From Ohtaekwangia sp036786105 (lineage in GTDB: Bacteria; Bacteroidota; Bacteroidia; Cytophagales; Cyclobacteriaceae), in the NCBI RefSeq assembly GCF_036786105.1, contig NZ_DAIQRQ010000021.1, forward strand, positions 14,582 through 78,581: a stretch of 64,000 nt of DNA, given 5' to 3'. The position numbers and the translations under genes are program-made. Shown here in pieces: positions 1 to 9,000 of this stretch (position 1 is the first letter of the stretch; every line of letters starts with the position of its first letter). Under the pieces are notes generated by a model. The model saw nothing but the letters and a program-made list of their open reading frames with translations, was not told where the DNA came from and did no database searches.

Positions 1-1
1 G

Positions 2-841
2 GCCGGAGTCGGTATGTTGTTTCATTCCAACTATGAATCACTGTATAGGGCCATACCATCCAAAACTCCAACATACCAGAATCAGAACTTGTCAGCCTAT
101 AATTATATCAATAAGCAAGGTATAGGGAAAGATGAACACGAAGATCCTTTTCATTATGGTGCATCGTTAGTGAAGATTATTCTGGATACACGGCATCAGG
201 AACTGGCGTCTCATACGTTTGCACATTATTATTGTAATGAAGCAGGTCAAACGCTTGAAGAATTTCGGGCTGATCTTCGTGCAGCTCAGCAATCGGCTGC
301 ATTGTACGGTAAAAAATTGAGATCACTAGTATTTCCCCGAAATCAATTCAATGAAGATTACCTCCGTGCTTGTTATGAAGAAGGGTTCGTTGCTGTTCGT
401 GATAATCCGAGAGACTGGTTCTGGAATATTCAAAGTACACAAAATGAATCTGTCCTGAAACGCCTTAACCGTGGGGCTGATGCTTATATACCGATTGGGA
501 AGAAAAATACGTATACACTTAATTCGGTCGAAGTACGTACAGGACTACCGTTATGCTTGCCGGCCAGCCGATTGTTACGTCCTTACAGACCATCCGAGTA
601 TTTTTTGAATGCGATAAAAATTAATCGAATTAAGAAAGAACTGGAACGTGCTGCTAAACGCAATGAAGTATATCATTTATGGTGGCATCCTCACAACTTC
701 GGCAGCTATCCTGAGCAAAGTATTAACGGACTCAGAGAAATTCTCAATCACTATAATTTTTGTAAGGATCGTTATAAAATGGAAAGTCTGACGATGGAAG
801 AAACTGCTGACCGAATTTACCAGGTACATGGAAAGAACTAG
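2..841 (+). CDS. Polysaccharide deacetylase family protein (5' end outside window)
   Basis: The reading frame is open to the left edge (codons from base 2 read A-G-V-G before the first ATG at 14), so the gene starts upstream of the window and only about 280 C-terminal residues are seen. The sequence looks like the NodB/polysaccharide deacetylase fold: GMLF near the start, then a SHTFAHYY segment (around residue 67 from the first ATG) that matches the family's S/THT-x-xH metal-binding step, and VFPRNQFN resembling the usual F-R-P-x-G catalytic step. Such enzymes remove acetyl groups from GlcNAc-type polymers at the envelope. It overlaps the following glycosyltransferase by 14 bases, which suggests translational coupling within an envelope polysaccharide operon. 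The substrate cannot be told from sequence. Confidence 0.75.
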   Translation, partial: AGVGMLFHSNYESLYRAIPSKTPTYQNQNLSAYNYINKQGIGKDEHEDPFHYGASLVKIILDTRHQELASHTFAHYYCNEAGQTLEEFRADLRAAQQSAALYGKKLRSLVFPRNQFNEDYLRACYEEGFVAVRDNPRDWFWNIQSTQNESVLKRLNRGADAYIPIGKKNTYTLNSVEVRTGLPLCLPASRLLRPYRPSEYFLNAIKINRIKKELERAAKRNEVYHLWWHPHNFGSYPEQSINGLREILNHYNFCKDRYKMESLTMEETADRIYQVHGKN

Positions 842-1985
842 ATTACTGCGTATTACTACTGTTCCGATTTCCTTGCATCTGTTATTGAAAGGACAGTTTC
901 GCTTTATGCGTGAACAAGGCTTTGATGTGTATACCATGAGTGCGGGCGGTAAAGAGGTATCAGAAGTATTGAAAGAAGGTGGTGAGCATATTGAAGTACC
1001 ATTAACCAGGAAAATTACTCCTGTTCAGGACCTTATTTGTCTCGGAAAGATTATACAGGTAATTAGAACAATTCGTCCGCACATTGTGCATACTCACACG
1101 CCTAAGGCCGGCCTGCTCGGCATGCTCGCTGCATGGATATGCCGGGTGCCTGTACGCATGCATACTGTCGCTGGTTTGCCCCTGGTGGAAGCAACTGGAT
1201 TAAAGCGATTCATATTGGTGATAACAGAAAAGATCACCTATTTCTGTGCTACAAGAGTCTACCCGAATTCTGCCGGATTAAAAGACTATATGATCCAATC
1301 GATGGGGGCGAGAGAAGATAAATTGAAGATCATTGGCAGGGGTAGTAGCAATGGTATTGATACAGTATATTTTAGAAGATCGGATGATATTGAGAAGCAA
1401 GTGGATGAGCTTCGCAGTAAATATGGAATAAGAAAAGAAGATGTTGTGTTTTCGTTTGTTGGACGAATTGTGAAGGACAAAGGCATAGGGGAAATTATCA
1501 AAGCATTTAGACGAATATCTTCGCAAGCGGAAACGAAAGTATATTTGCTGTTGATAGGTTCATTTGAGCAAGATTTAGACCCACTGAGTAAAGAAGACTA
1601 TGATTTTTTGCACAATGGAGAGAACGTTATATTGGCTGGTTTTCAGTCCGATGTCAGACCTTGGATTGCGGCGTCTGATGCCTTTGTTTTTCCGAGCTAT
1701 CGGGAGGGGTTTCCCAATGTAGTGATGCAAGCTTGTTGCCTTATGGTTCCCTGTATTGTCTCAGACATTAACGGATGCAACGAGATTATACAGCATGAAA
1801 AAACAGGTATCGTTGTTCCTGTAAAGGATGCTGAAGCAGTGTATCAGGCAATGGTAATGCTTATGGAGCATCCCCGTCTGCGAACCTCATATTCCCTGGC
1901 TGCCCGAAATTATATTGTGGATAATTTTGATCAGCGTTTTGTCTGGAAGGAATTACTGAACGAGTACAATATGCTGCTGCAATAA
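828..1985 (+). CDS. Glycosyltransferase family 4 protein
   Basis: A 385-residue GT-B glycosyltransferase. The N-terminal half has the acceptor-side Rossmann fold with HTHTPKAG around residue 88, typical of the CapM/WbpY-like GT4 subgroup. The C-terminal half has FVGRIVKDKG (around 210), the start of the nucleotide-sugar domain, and FPSYREGFPNVVMQA near 290. In most GT4 enzymes that last motif reads E-x7-E; here the second acidic position is Gln, a modest deviation. The gene sits in an operon with a PglC-like priming transferase and PglD-like acyltransferases, so it probably adds a sugar to a lipid-linked glycan at the inner face of the membrane. Donor and acceptor are unknown. Confidence 0.85.
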   Translation: MERTRLLRITTVPISLHLLLKGQFRFMREQGFDVYTMSAGGKEVSEVLKEGGEHIEVPLTRKITPVQDLICLGKIIQVIRTIRPHIVHTHTPKAGLLGMLAAWICRVPVRMHTVAGLPLVEATGLKRFILVITEKITYFCATRVYPNSAGLKDYMIQSMGAREDKLKIIGRGSSNGIDTVYFRRSDDIEKQVDELRSKYGIRKEDVVFSFVGRIVKDKGIGEIIKAFRRISSQAETKVYLLLIGSFEQDLDPLSKEDYDFLHNGENVILAGFQSDVRPWIAASDAFVFPSYREGFPNVVMQACCLMVPCIVSDINGCNEIIQHEKTGIVVPVKDAEAVYQAMVMLMEHPRLRTSYSLAARNYIVDNFDQRFVWKELLNEYNMLLQ

Positions 1986-2009
1986 GATACCGGGTAAATA
2001 CCAATAAAT

Positions 2010-2618
2010 TTGAGTGTGTATAAATCTGTAATAAAACCGCTTATTGATAAATTTATAGCATCGATTGTGCTAATCTTAACTTCGCCGTTGTTATTGGTTT
2101 CAATATGTCTGTTATGGTTTGCTAACAAGGGAAATGTTTGGTTCTTACAAGAGCGTCCCGGAAAAAACGGCAGGATATTCAGGGTGTTGAAATTCAAAAC
2201 GATGACTGATGAATGTGATGCGTTGGGTAATCTTCTGCCTGACGAAAAGCGTCTAACCGCTGTAGGAAAGTTTATACGAAAGACTTCCCTTGATGAATTG
2301 CCTCAAATGATCAACGTTTTGAAAGGTGATATGTCTATCGTGGGCCCCCGGCCACTGTTGGTAGAATACCTTCCCTTGTATAATCATGAGCAGAGAAGGC
2401 GTCATGAAGTTCATCCGGGTATAACAGGCTGGGCTCAGGTAAACGGGCGTAACGCGCTGAACTGGCAAGAGCGATTTGCCTGCGATGTTTGGTATGTCGA
2501 TCATATATCCTTTGCATTAGATGTTAAAATCTTATTTTTGACAGTGGTAAAGGTTTTTAAAGCCGAAGGGATAAGTAGCAACACGTCAGTTACAATGGAA
2601 AAATTTCGTGGAAACTGA
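2010..2618 (+). CDS. Sugar-phosphate transferase (monotopic phosphoglycosyl transferase, PglC-like)
   Basis: A 202-residue member of the bacterial sugar transferase family, the short PglC-type form without the extra N-terminal membrane domain of WcaJ. Residues about 13-35 form the single hydrophobic re-entrant helix. Then come FKTM, the catalytic Asp-Glu pair in SLDELPQ, and GDMSIVGPRP, followed by PGITGWAQVNGRN. The family moves a sugar 1-phosphate from UDP-sugar to undecaprenyl phosphate, the first membrane step of glycan assembly. The start is a TTG; no in-frame ATG gives a full N terminus. The end overlaps the next gene by 11 bases. With the PglD-, PglE- and PglF-like genes around it, a diNAc-bacillosamine-like donor sugar is plausible but not proven. 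Confidence 0.88.
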   Translation: MSVYKSVIKPLIDKFIASIVLILTSPLLLVSICLLWFANKGNVWFLQERPGKNGRIFRVLKFKTMTDECDALGNLLPDEKRLTAVGKFIRKTSLDELPQMINVLKGDMSIVGPRPLLVEYLPLYNHEQRRRHEVHPGITGWAQVNGRNALNWQERFACDVWYVDHISFALDVKILFLTVVKVFKAEGISSNTSVTMEKFRGN

Positions 2619-3222
2619 GAAGATCATTTTACAAGGGGGAGGTGAACATGCTCGGGTAGTGGTTGACAGTCTGTTAGCGCAGAGGCGTAATGTGATTGGT
2701 ATTTTTGACCCTAAATATTCCGGATATCTTTTCGGGGTGCCTCAGTTAGGTATATACAATCCCGACTATGAACCCCTGGCAATGATAACAGTTGCAATAG
2801 GAAATAATGCAGTCCGTAAAAAGGTCGTTTCCCAAACAACACACAGATTCACAAATGTGATACACCCTTCATCCATAATATCTCCGTATGCGTCTTTAGG
2901 TCACGGTAATATGATTTTGCAGGGAAGTATCATTCAGGCACAAGCCAGGATAGGGAATCACGTTATTGTTAATACAGGTGCCAAAGTAGACCATGATTGC
3001 GTTTTATACGATTTCGTTCACATTGCTCCGGGAGTTATTCTTTGTGGTTGTGTGGAAGTTGGTGAAGGCGCATTTGTAGGCGCTGGCGCAACGGTTATCC
3101 CGGGAAAACGGATAGGAGCATGGACGACCATTGGAGCAGGCTCCGTTGTAATTCAGGACATACCAGATTTCGCTGTGGCAGTAGGGAACCCTGCACGAAT
3201 AATACGATATAACCAACCATGA
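2608..3222 (+). CDS. PglD/NeuD-like sugar acyltransferase (first of two)
   Basis: A 204-residue protein with the two-part layout of this family: an N-terminal Rossmann-like domain (ILQGGGEHARVVVDSL, residues 7-22) and a C-terminal left-handed beta-helix of hexapeptide repeats from about residue 85. The likely catalytic His lies in GAKVDHDCVL. Relatives acetylate the 4-amino group of UDP-linked aminosugars (PglD) or O-acetylate sialic acid (NeuD). Translation starts at a GTG inside the 3' end of the previous gene, and the stop overlaps the next gene's ATG, so the three are coupled. A second, different member of the same family follows directly. This may mean two acyl acceptors or two acyl groups. 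Confidence 0.85.
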   Translation: METEKIILQGGGEHARVVVDSLLAQRRNVIGIFDPKYSGYLFGVPQLGIYNPDYEPLAMITVAIGNNAVRKKVVSQTTHRFTNVIHPSSIISPYASLGHGNMILQGSIIQAQARIGNHVIVNTGAKVDHDCVLYDFVHIAPGVILCGCVEVGEGAFVGAGATVIPGKRIGAWTTIGAGSVVIQDIPDFAVAVGNPARIIRYNQP

Positions 3223-3845
3223 AAAAGCCTTTGATTATATACGGAGCAGGTGGGCTGGGTCGGGAAATATTGACATTGGTATTTCTATTACCGGAGTGGG
3301 AGGTTGTTGGTTTCCTGGACGATAATGTCCCCAAAGGTTCCATGATAAAAAATATACCGGTATTAGGTGGTTTGGAAGCACTAGACTCCATGGAGAAGAT
3401 TCCTCATATTATTCTCGCTATTGCCGATACAAAAATTAAGCGGAAGCTGGCTAATCAATTAGATACATACCAGGTGCAGTTTCCAATATTGATTCACCCA
3501 TCCGTTGTTCTGCAAGAGCCTGCTACTATAAAGCTGGGTATAGGATGTGTGTTATGTGCAGGAACGATTCTGACCAATGATATTAGCATAGGTGATCATA
3601 CGCTGATAAACCTGAATACAACCATAGGTCACGATTCCTCAATCGGAAATTATTCGTCTGTTATGTGCGGGGTAAATATAGCAGGGGAGGTAAATGCTTG
3701 CCCCCTGGTATATATAGGATCAGGTGCCAATGTTCTTAACAAGGTGCTTTTAGGAGAAGCCAGCACCGTTGGGATGGGCGCAGTTGTTTTGGAAAATGTG
3801 CAGCCTTTTAAGACGGTGGTGGGAGTGCCTGCAAAAGAAATCTAG
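3219..3845 (+). CDS. PglD/NeuD-like sugar acyltransferase (second of two)
   Basis: A 208-residue protein of the same architecture as its upstream neighbour: a Rossmann-like start (LIIYGAGGLGREIL, residues 5-18), then a hexapeptide-repeat beta-helix, with NTTIGHDSSIG carrying the probable catalytic His. The two proteins are clearly divergent, so this is not a recent duplication. It begins on the ATGA overlap with the previous stop, and the exosortase gene follows 4 bases later, so co-transcription is very likely. Family knowledge gives an acetyl-CoA-dependent N- or O-acyltransferase acting on a nucleotide sugar. Which of the pair serves the PglE-like aminotransferase product is open. Confidence 0.85.
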   Translation: MKKPLIIYGAGGLGREILTLVFLLPEWEVVGFLDDNVPKGSMIKNIPVLGGLEALDSMEKIPHIILAIADTKIKRKLANQLDTYQVQFPILIHPSVVLQEPATIKLGIGCVLCAGTILTNDISIGDHTLINLNTTIGHDSSIGNYSSVMCGVNIAGEVNACPLVYIGSGANVLNKVLLGEASTVGMGAVVLENVQPFKTVVGVPAKEI

Positions 3846-3849
3846 ATAA

Positions 3850-4392
3850 ATGAAAGGTATTCAATTAAGGGAATTTAAACCTACTTTCTTCTTCCTGACA
3901 AAATTTGTCGGTATATACTTGGTCTTAAACCTTCTCTATGGATTTTATATAACGGCCTACTATCCTAAACCAGATCCGGTTACGCACATTGTATCTGAAA
4001 ATTCTGCGGCACTCCTAAGATTTATCGGACTCGATGTGGTCACTTCTGATCATCCTACGCGACCTACTACCGCTCTTGTTTATGATGGAAAGAGCCCGGT
4101 TACGGTTTATGAGGGCTGTAACGGTATAAATGTAATGATTGTGTTCCTTGCATTTACAGTAGCTTTTGGCCCAATAGGAAAAAAGATGCTTTACTTTTTG
4201 CTATTGGGATTCGCGTGCATTTATCTGATTAATCTGATACGCATTATATTGTTATTTTGGGTATCACGTGACCTGCCGCACTATATGTATTTTACGCATA
4301 AGTATTTCTTCACGGCTATCATTTATGTAATGGTTCTGATTTTGTGGATAGGGTGGGTGCGATTGTCTCTTTCTTTGAATTCTAAAAGATGA
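3850..4392 (+). CDS. Exosortase family membrane protein (XrtF/XrtX type)
   Basis: A 180-residue multi-pass membrane protein with all three residues of the exosortase/archaeosortase active site: Cys90 in VYEGCNGIN, Arg131 in INLIRIILLF, and His150 in FTHKYFF. Hydrophobic segments lie near residues 15-35, 93-108, 113-133 and 153-172. Exosortases cleave a C-terminal sorting signal from secreted proteins and probably transfer them to an envelope molecule. The short length and the EGCN-I-V motif match the Bacteroidota subfamily called XrtF or XrtX; I cannot separate these two names by eye. The next gene encodes the usual partner membrane protein, and a protein with a candidate sorting signal lies at 10789. 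Confidence 0.85.
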   Translation: MKGIQLREFKPTFFFLTKFVGIYLVLNLLYGFYITAYYPKPDPVTHIVSENSAALLRFIGLDVVTSDHPTRPTTALVYDGKSPVTVYEGCNGINVMIVFLAFTVAFGPIGKKMLYFLLLGFACIYLINLIRIILLFWVSRDLPHYMYFTHKYFFTAIIYVMVLILWIGWVRLSLSLNSKR

Positions 4393-4790
4393 GGCTTCGC
4401 ATCATCATTGGATTTTGTTCAGTGGCGGGACTCGCTGTTGTTTTCCTTTTTCAGAGGATTAATCTGGCTGAAATATTTAATCTAGCCACAACTCCGATCT
4501 ACCAATTTATTATAAATCGGTCGATCCGTTTTCTTCTTAACGACTTGTTAACGATTGCATTAATCTATGCACTTTTTTATGAAAGGAAGTATGTCATTTT
4601 TTCGTTCTGGATACAAGGGATTGGAATCGTTTTCCTCTTAATTCCATATTTTATCCTAAAGATGCATTATCCTACCTATAACGGTCCCTTGCTTTCATTT
4701 TTACACAGACTGATTTTAAATCCGACACTTTTATTGTTATTGATTCCAGCGTTTTACTATCAAAAGAAAATAAGCGATAAAGTAGGCTGA
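4389..4790 (+). CDS. Exosortase-associated membrane protein
   Basis: A 133-residue protein with about four predicted membrane helices (near residues 6-22, 50-64, 70-88 and 112-125) and the central motif NRSIRFLLND. Small membrane proteins of this kind with an N-R-x-x-R-F-L-x-N-D-like core sit next to the Bacteroidota exosortase and are annotated as exosortase-system associated. The function is unknown; a partner or assembly role for the sortase is the usual guess. The ATG overlaps the exosortase stop by four bases, which argues for tight coupling of expression. Confidence 0.75.
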   Translation: MRLRIIIGFCSVAGLAVVFLFQRINLAEIFNLATTPIYQFIINRSIRFLLNDLLTIALIYALFYERKYVIFSFWIQGIGIVFLLIPYFILKMHYPTYNGPLLSFLHRLILNPTLLLLLIPAFYYQKKISDKVG

Positions 4791-4810
4791 CTAATGTATA
4801 TTTAACTTTT

Positions 4811-5932
4811 ATGGATAAGGAAAAGATATGGCTTTCTTCGCCTCATATGGGTGGAGATGAGATTAGATTCGTGAATGAAGCTTTTGAAACAAACTGGATA
4901 TCACCGGTAGGGCCTCATATAAATGCATTCGAAGAAGCACTTGCAAACTATAATGAAGTAAAATACTGCGCAGCGCTTTCTTCCGGTACAGCTGCAATTC
5001 ATTTGGCGCTAATAATGTTGAATGTCAAAGCTGGAGATGAAGTTATATGTTCTTCTTTTACCTTCTCCGGTTCCTGCAATCCTATAGCTTATCAAGGGGC
5101 TGTACCCGTCTTTGTGGATTCTGAACTGGATTCATGGAATATGGATCCCATTTTATTAGAAGAAGCAATCAAAGACCGCATTGCAAAAGGCAAGAAGCCC
5201 AAGGCAATTATTGTTGTTCACCTTTATGGTATGCCTGCCAAAGTAAATGAGATTTCTGCGATTGCAAAGCAATATGAGATACCCTTGATTGAAGATGCCG
5301 CAGAAGGATTGGGTTCAACCTATTTCGGGAAGAAGCTTGGATCAATCGGCGATATAGGCATTTATTCATTTAACGGTAACAAGATCATTACTACTTCCGG
5401 TGGTGGTGCACTGGTTTCAAATAATAAAGATTGGGTTACCAACGCTAAATTTTTGGCAACACAGGCCCGTGATCCGGCGCCCCATTATGAACACACCCAT
5501 ATAGGTTATAACTATCGTCTTAGCAATATATCTGCAGGGATAGGACGAGGACAACTGCTTGTCCTGGATGAAAGAATAAAACAACGGAGAACTGTTTTCG
5601 AATTTTATAGATCACGATTAGCAGATATAAATGGGATTCAATTTCAGTCAGAGATTCCGGGCGCATTTTCGAATAGATGGCTGACAACAATACTCATTAA
5701 CCCGGCACAAGCAGGCTTTGACAGAGAGAGCGTCAGGGAAAAACTCGAAAAAGAAAATATTGAGAGCAGACCACTTTGGAAACCAATGCATCTTCAGCCA
5801 GTTTTTAAGCATCACCCTGCATATCTGTCCGGGGTGTCTGAAGAATTGTTCAATATTGGATTGTGCCTTCCCTCCGGTTCCAATCTTACTGAGAATCAAT
5901 TAGAAAGAATAGTCAGCGTGATGAAAAAATAA
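4811..5932 (+). CDS. DegT/DnrJ/EryC1/StrS-family sugar aminotransferase (PglE-like)
   Basis: A 373-residue PLP-dependent aminotransferase. SSGTAAIHLAL (58-68) is the phosphate-binding loop, EDAAEGLGS (161-169) contains the Asp and neighbouring residues that hold PLP, and Lys191 in YSFNGNKIITTSGGG is the Schiff-base lysine. The family aminates 4-keto (or 3-keto) nucleotide sugars using glutamate. The closest-looking group is PglE/LegC, which forms UDP-4-amino-4,6-dideoxy-GlcNAc. Context supports this: a PglF/CapD-like 4,6-dehydratase lies at 11007 and PglD-like acyltransferases at 2608 and 3219. The exact product is inferred. Confidence 0.88.
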   Translation: MDKEKIWLSSPHMGGDEIRFVNEAFETNWISPVGPHINAFEEALANYNEVKYCAALSSGTAAIHLALIMLNVKAGDEVICSSFTFSGSCNPIAYQGAVPVFVDSELDSWNMDPILLEEAIKDRIAKGKKPKAIIVVHLYGMPAKVNEISAIAKQYEIPLIEDAAEGLGSTYFGKKLGSIGDIGIYSFNGNKIITTSGGGALVSNNKDWVTNAKFLATQARDPAPHYEHTHIGYNYRLSNISAGIGRGQLLVLDERIKQRRTVFEFYRSRLADINGIQFQSEIPGAFSNRWLTTILINPAQAGFDRESVREKLEKENIESRPLWKPMHLQPVFKHHPAYLSGVSEELFNIGLCLPSGSNLTENQLERIVSVMKK

Positions 5933-6016
5933 AGGAAAAGGGGTTGAACATTTAAGTTGAATATGTAGTAACTTACATGTTCTAACTTGTGTGCGGAAAA
6001 CTTGACCCCCTTTCCT

Positions 6017-9000
6017 ATGAACACGATCAACTACCTGAAGGCAACATCTATAGTCTGCGTGTTGCTTTCCACATCGCAGATTCAAGCTCAAACAATTACA
6101 TCAAATCAAGACGGTCCGTGGAACGCAACCTCCACCTGGATCGGTGGTGTGATTCCAACAACCACTAACTCTACATCCATTGTTGTGAATCACAATGTTT
6201 CAATCCCAAGTGGGTATTCCGTTACAGTCGATGGCTTAACGTTGAATGGACAATTGACGATAAACACAGGAGGAACATTAAGTTTACTGTCACAAACAAG
6301 TCCAGGTTTTGTACAAAACCATGTGTATGGTACGCTGGTCAGGCAGAACACATCAAATCTTACCGGAGCTACAGGCAGCAATTTGATTTTTGAATCAGGC
6401 TCTACTTACAACCATTTATTTACAACAACACAAGGAGCTGTTCCGCTTGCTTTTTGGAATGCCAACTCAACGGTGTTGATACAGGGATATACCTCTGTCA
6501 CCACTGCCACTGCAGCCGGAAATTGGTCTCAGCCTTTCGGAAACGTAACGTGGAATTGTATATCCCAGACCGGTACCTTTAATATGAATGGACTATTGAC
6601 TACTGTTACCGGGAACTTGCGCATACTGAATACAGGAACAGGTATATTTCAAATGGCAACGTCCCAAAATCCCACCGTATCAATAGGAGGGAACCTGTCA
6701 ATAGAAGGTAATTCTCGCGTTCGGTTGTCAACTACGGGGGCTGCTCCGGGAACAGTGTATAACATCACAGGCAGTTTCATGTATAGTTCTGTTAACCCAA
6801 GTGGTTCGGACATTACAACGTCAGGGGTTTGTACTTTAAATATATACGATTTTAACATGGATGCCGCTGGAGGACTATTGGCTATATCGCGCAACGGAAT
6901 CGGATCGCTTAATATTATCCACAACTATGAGTTGATAGGAGGGACATTTTCAGAGATAGGTGTTGGCAGCGGTAACATAAATTTTATAGGACCTAACCTA
7001 GCACATACATTCTCTAATACAGGTACTATATCTACAGCCAGTTTATTGAGATATACTTTACCGGCGTCACATTCACTTCGGGTTCTCGGTGAATCACAGA
7101 TTATGGGAGGAGCTGGTAGTTCATTAACAGTTGGAGGAACTCTCATTGTTGAATCTGAAAATTCTACGGGTGCGATAATAACAGGCTCGGGAACCGGTGT
7201 TGGGAATATTCGTGTAGTGACCCGGACATTTAATGTAGGTTCGCGAATTGTTTACGGTGGATCAAATCCACAATTTATAGGGAATGGACATCCTTCTGCT
7301 TCTGGCGTTGATGCAGAAATAGATAATGCTTCCGGAGTTTCAATTGAATTAGGAACTCCTGCTTCGCTAACCCTTGGAAGAGATCTTTATGTAACAAATG
7401 GTAATCTTACCATTGCGAATGACAATTTAGTTGTCTCCCGGGATGCTCATCTTAATGGTGGAAATTTAATCTTAGCAACCTTAACGACAACGGCCAGATC
7501 TGTTCAGGTAAATGGCAATCTTGATTTATCGGGAGGCAATGTTGAGGTGAATAGTGGAAATGGAAATGCCATTGTTATTATCAATGGAACCCTGAGCGGG
7601 ACGAACAATATAGTTTTTAATGGCAATAATTGTAACCTTCAAATTAATGGCACTGGCAACCTGGGCAGGGATTTCCCGCTACAGGGACCTGCTTCTATAG
7701 AAGCAATAACAGTAAACAGAGCTGCGGGCACTGTAGTTTTTTCTCAGAATGTTACAACGTTAAATCTGACTATCAGCAATGGCAATGTTGATATGAATGC
7801 TCCATTGGTAGTGAATGACGATTTGAACCTGGCAACGGGTACAACCTTGTTTATAGAAGATCAGGTATTGGAACTGCGATCCCAATTCAATAACAGATTA
7901 TCGGGAGGATATATTTCGTCTAACGAAAACTCAACGTTAAATATACTCAATGCGGGCACGTTAGGTACACTTACATTTTCTCCAACAGGCAATTCGCTGG
8001 GAAGCTTCTTACTGAACAGACCTACCGGAGGAACATTAGTAACGCTGAATAGTGAACTGACGGTATTAAATACTTTTACATTAGCGGATGGCATCTTTAA
8101 CAATATATCCGGATTAACATTTGGAAGCGGGGCAGCAGTAACAAGAAATTCAGCCGCATCATTTACATCAACAAGCCTGGCGCCAAGTGGAGGCCCCTAC
8201 AATTTAACTTATACGGGTGGATCTATGTTAACCGGAGTTGAAATTAAGGGAGCCGTTAATAACATAACCTGTAGCGCAGGTACAGTTACCCTAACGTCAT
8301 CTCTATTGGCTCAGGGAGAATTTACGCTTACCTCTGGAACATTTACCTGTGGCATTAATCCTGTTTCAATTGCCTCCTTAAGAAATTTGACCGGCACTTT
8401 TAATGCACCCAGATCTACCTTAACAATCTCAGGTAATATTTTAAACAACAGTACATTTAACAGAAATAATGGTACTATCGTTTTTAACGGCAACACTACT
8501 ATTGCGGGCGCGGTTAATCCCTCATTCCAAAATATTGTTATTAATGGCAGCTTAACAGCCCCCGCTGTATTAAATGTACACGGTGCTTTTACCAATGAGG
8601 GAAATTTTGTAGCGGGCAATGGCACAGTAGCCTTTCTCGGAACGGCATCAGTTAGCCAAGTGATAAGCGGCGGTAGTATAACAAGATTTAATAACATGAC
8701 TGTTTCCAATACAACGGCTGCGCCTGATGTCAGGATTGAGAATAGACAGGAGTTGATAGGAGTATTAACACTCGCTACCAATGCAACTGTAGACGCAGAT
8801 GGAGGTACAAACTCCGGAGTATTTACCGTTCTTTCTACCAGTGATAATCCCTCAATTGGTGGAGCGATAGCTGCTTTATCAGGTACGGCTCAAGTTCAGG
8901 GAAATGTTACGATACAACGGTACATGTCAATTGAAGGGGGAAGTAACAGTCCTTTCTTCAATAATGGCAGAATCTATAGATATATATCATCACCTGTTCA

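Noticed and set aside
8311..8781. 156-residue minus-strand ORF within the T9SS cargo gene
   Set aside because: It reads the repeat-rich cargo gene backwards; the plus-strand protein has signal peptide and sorting domain.
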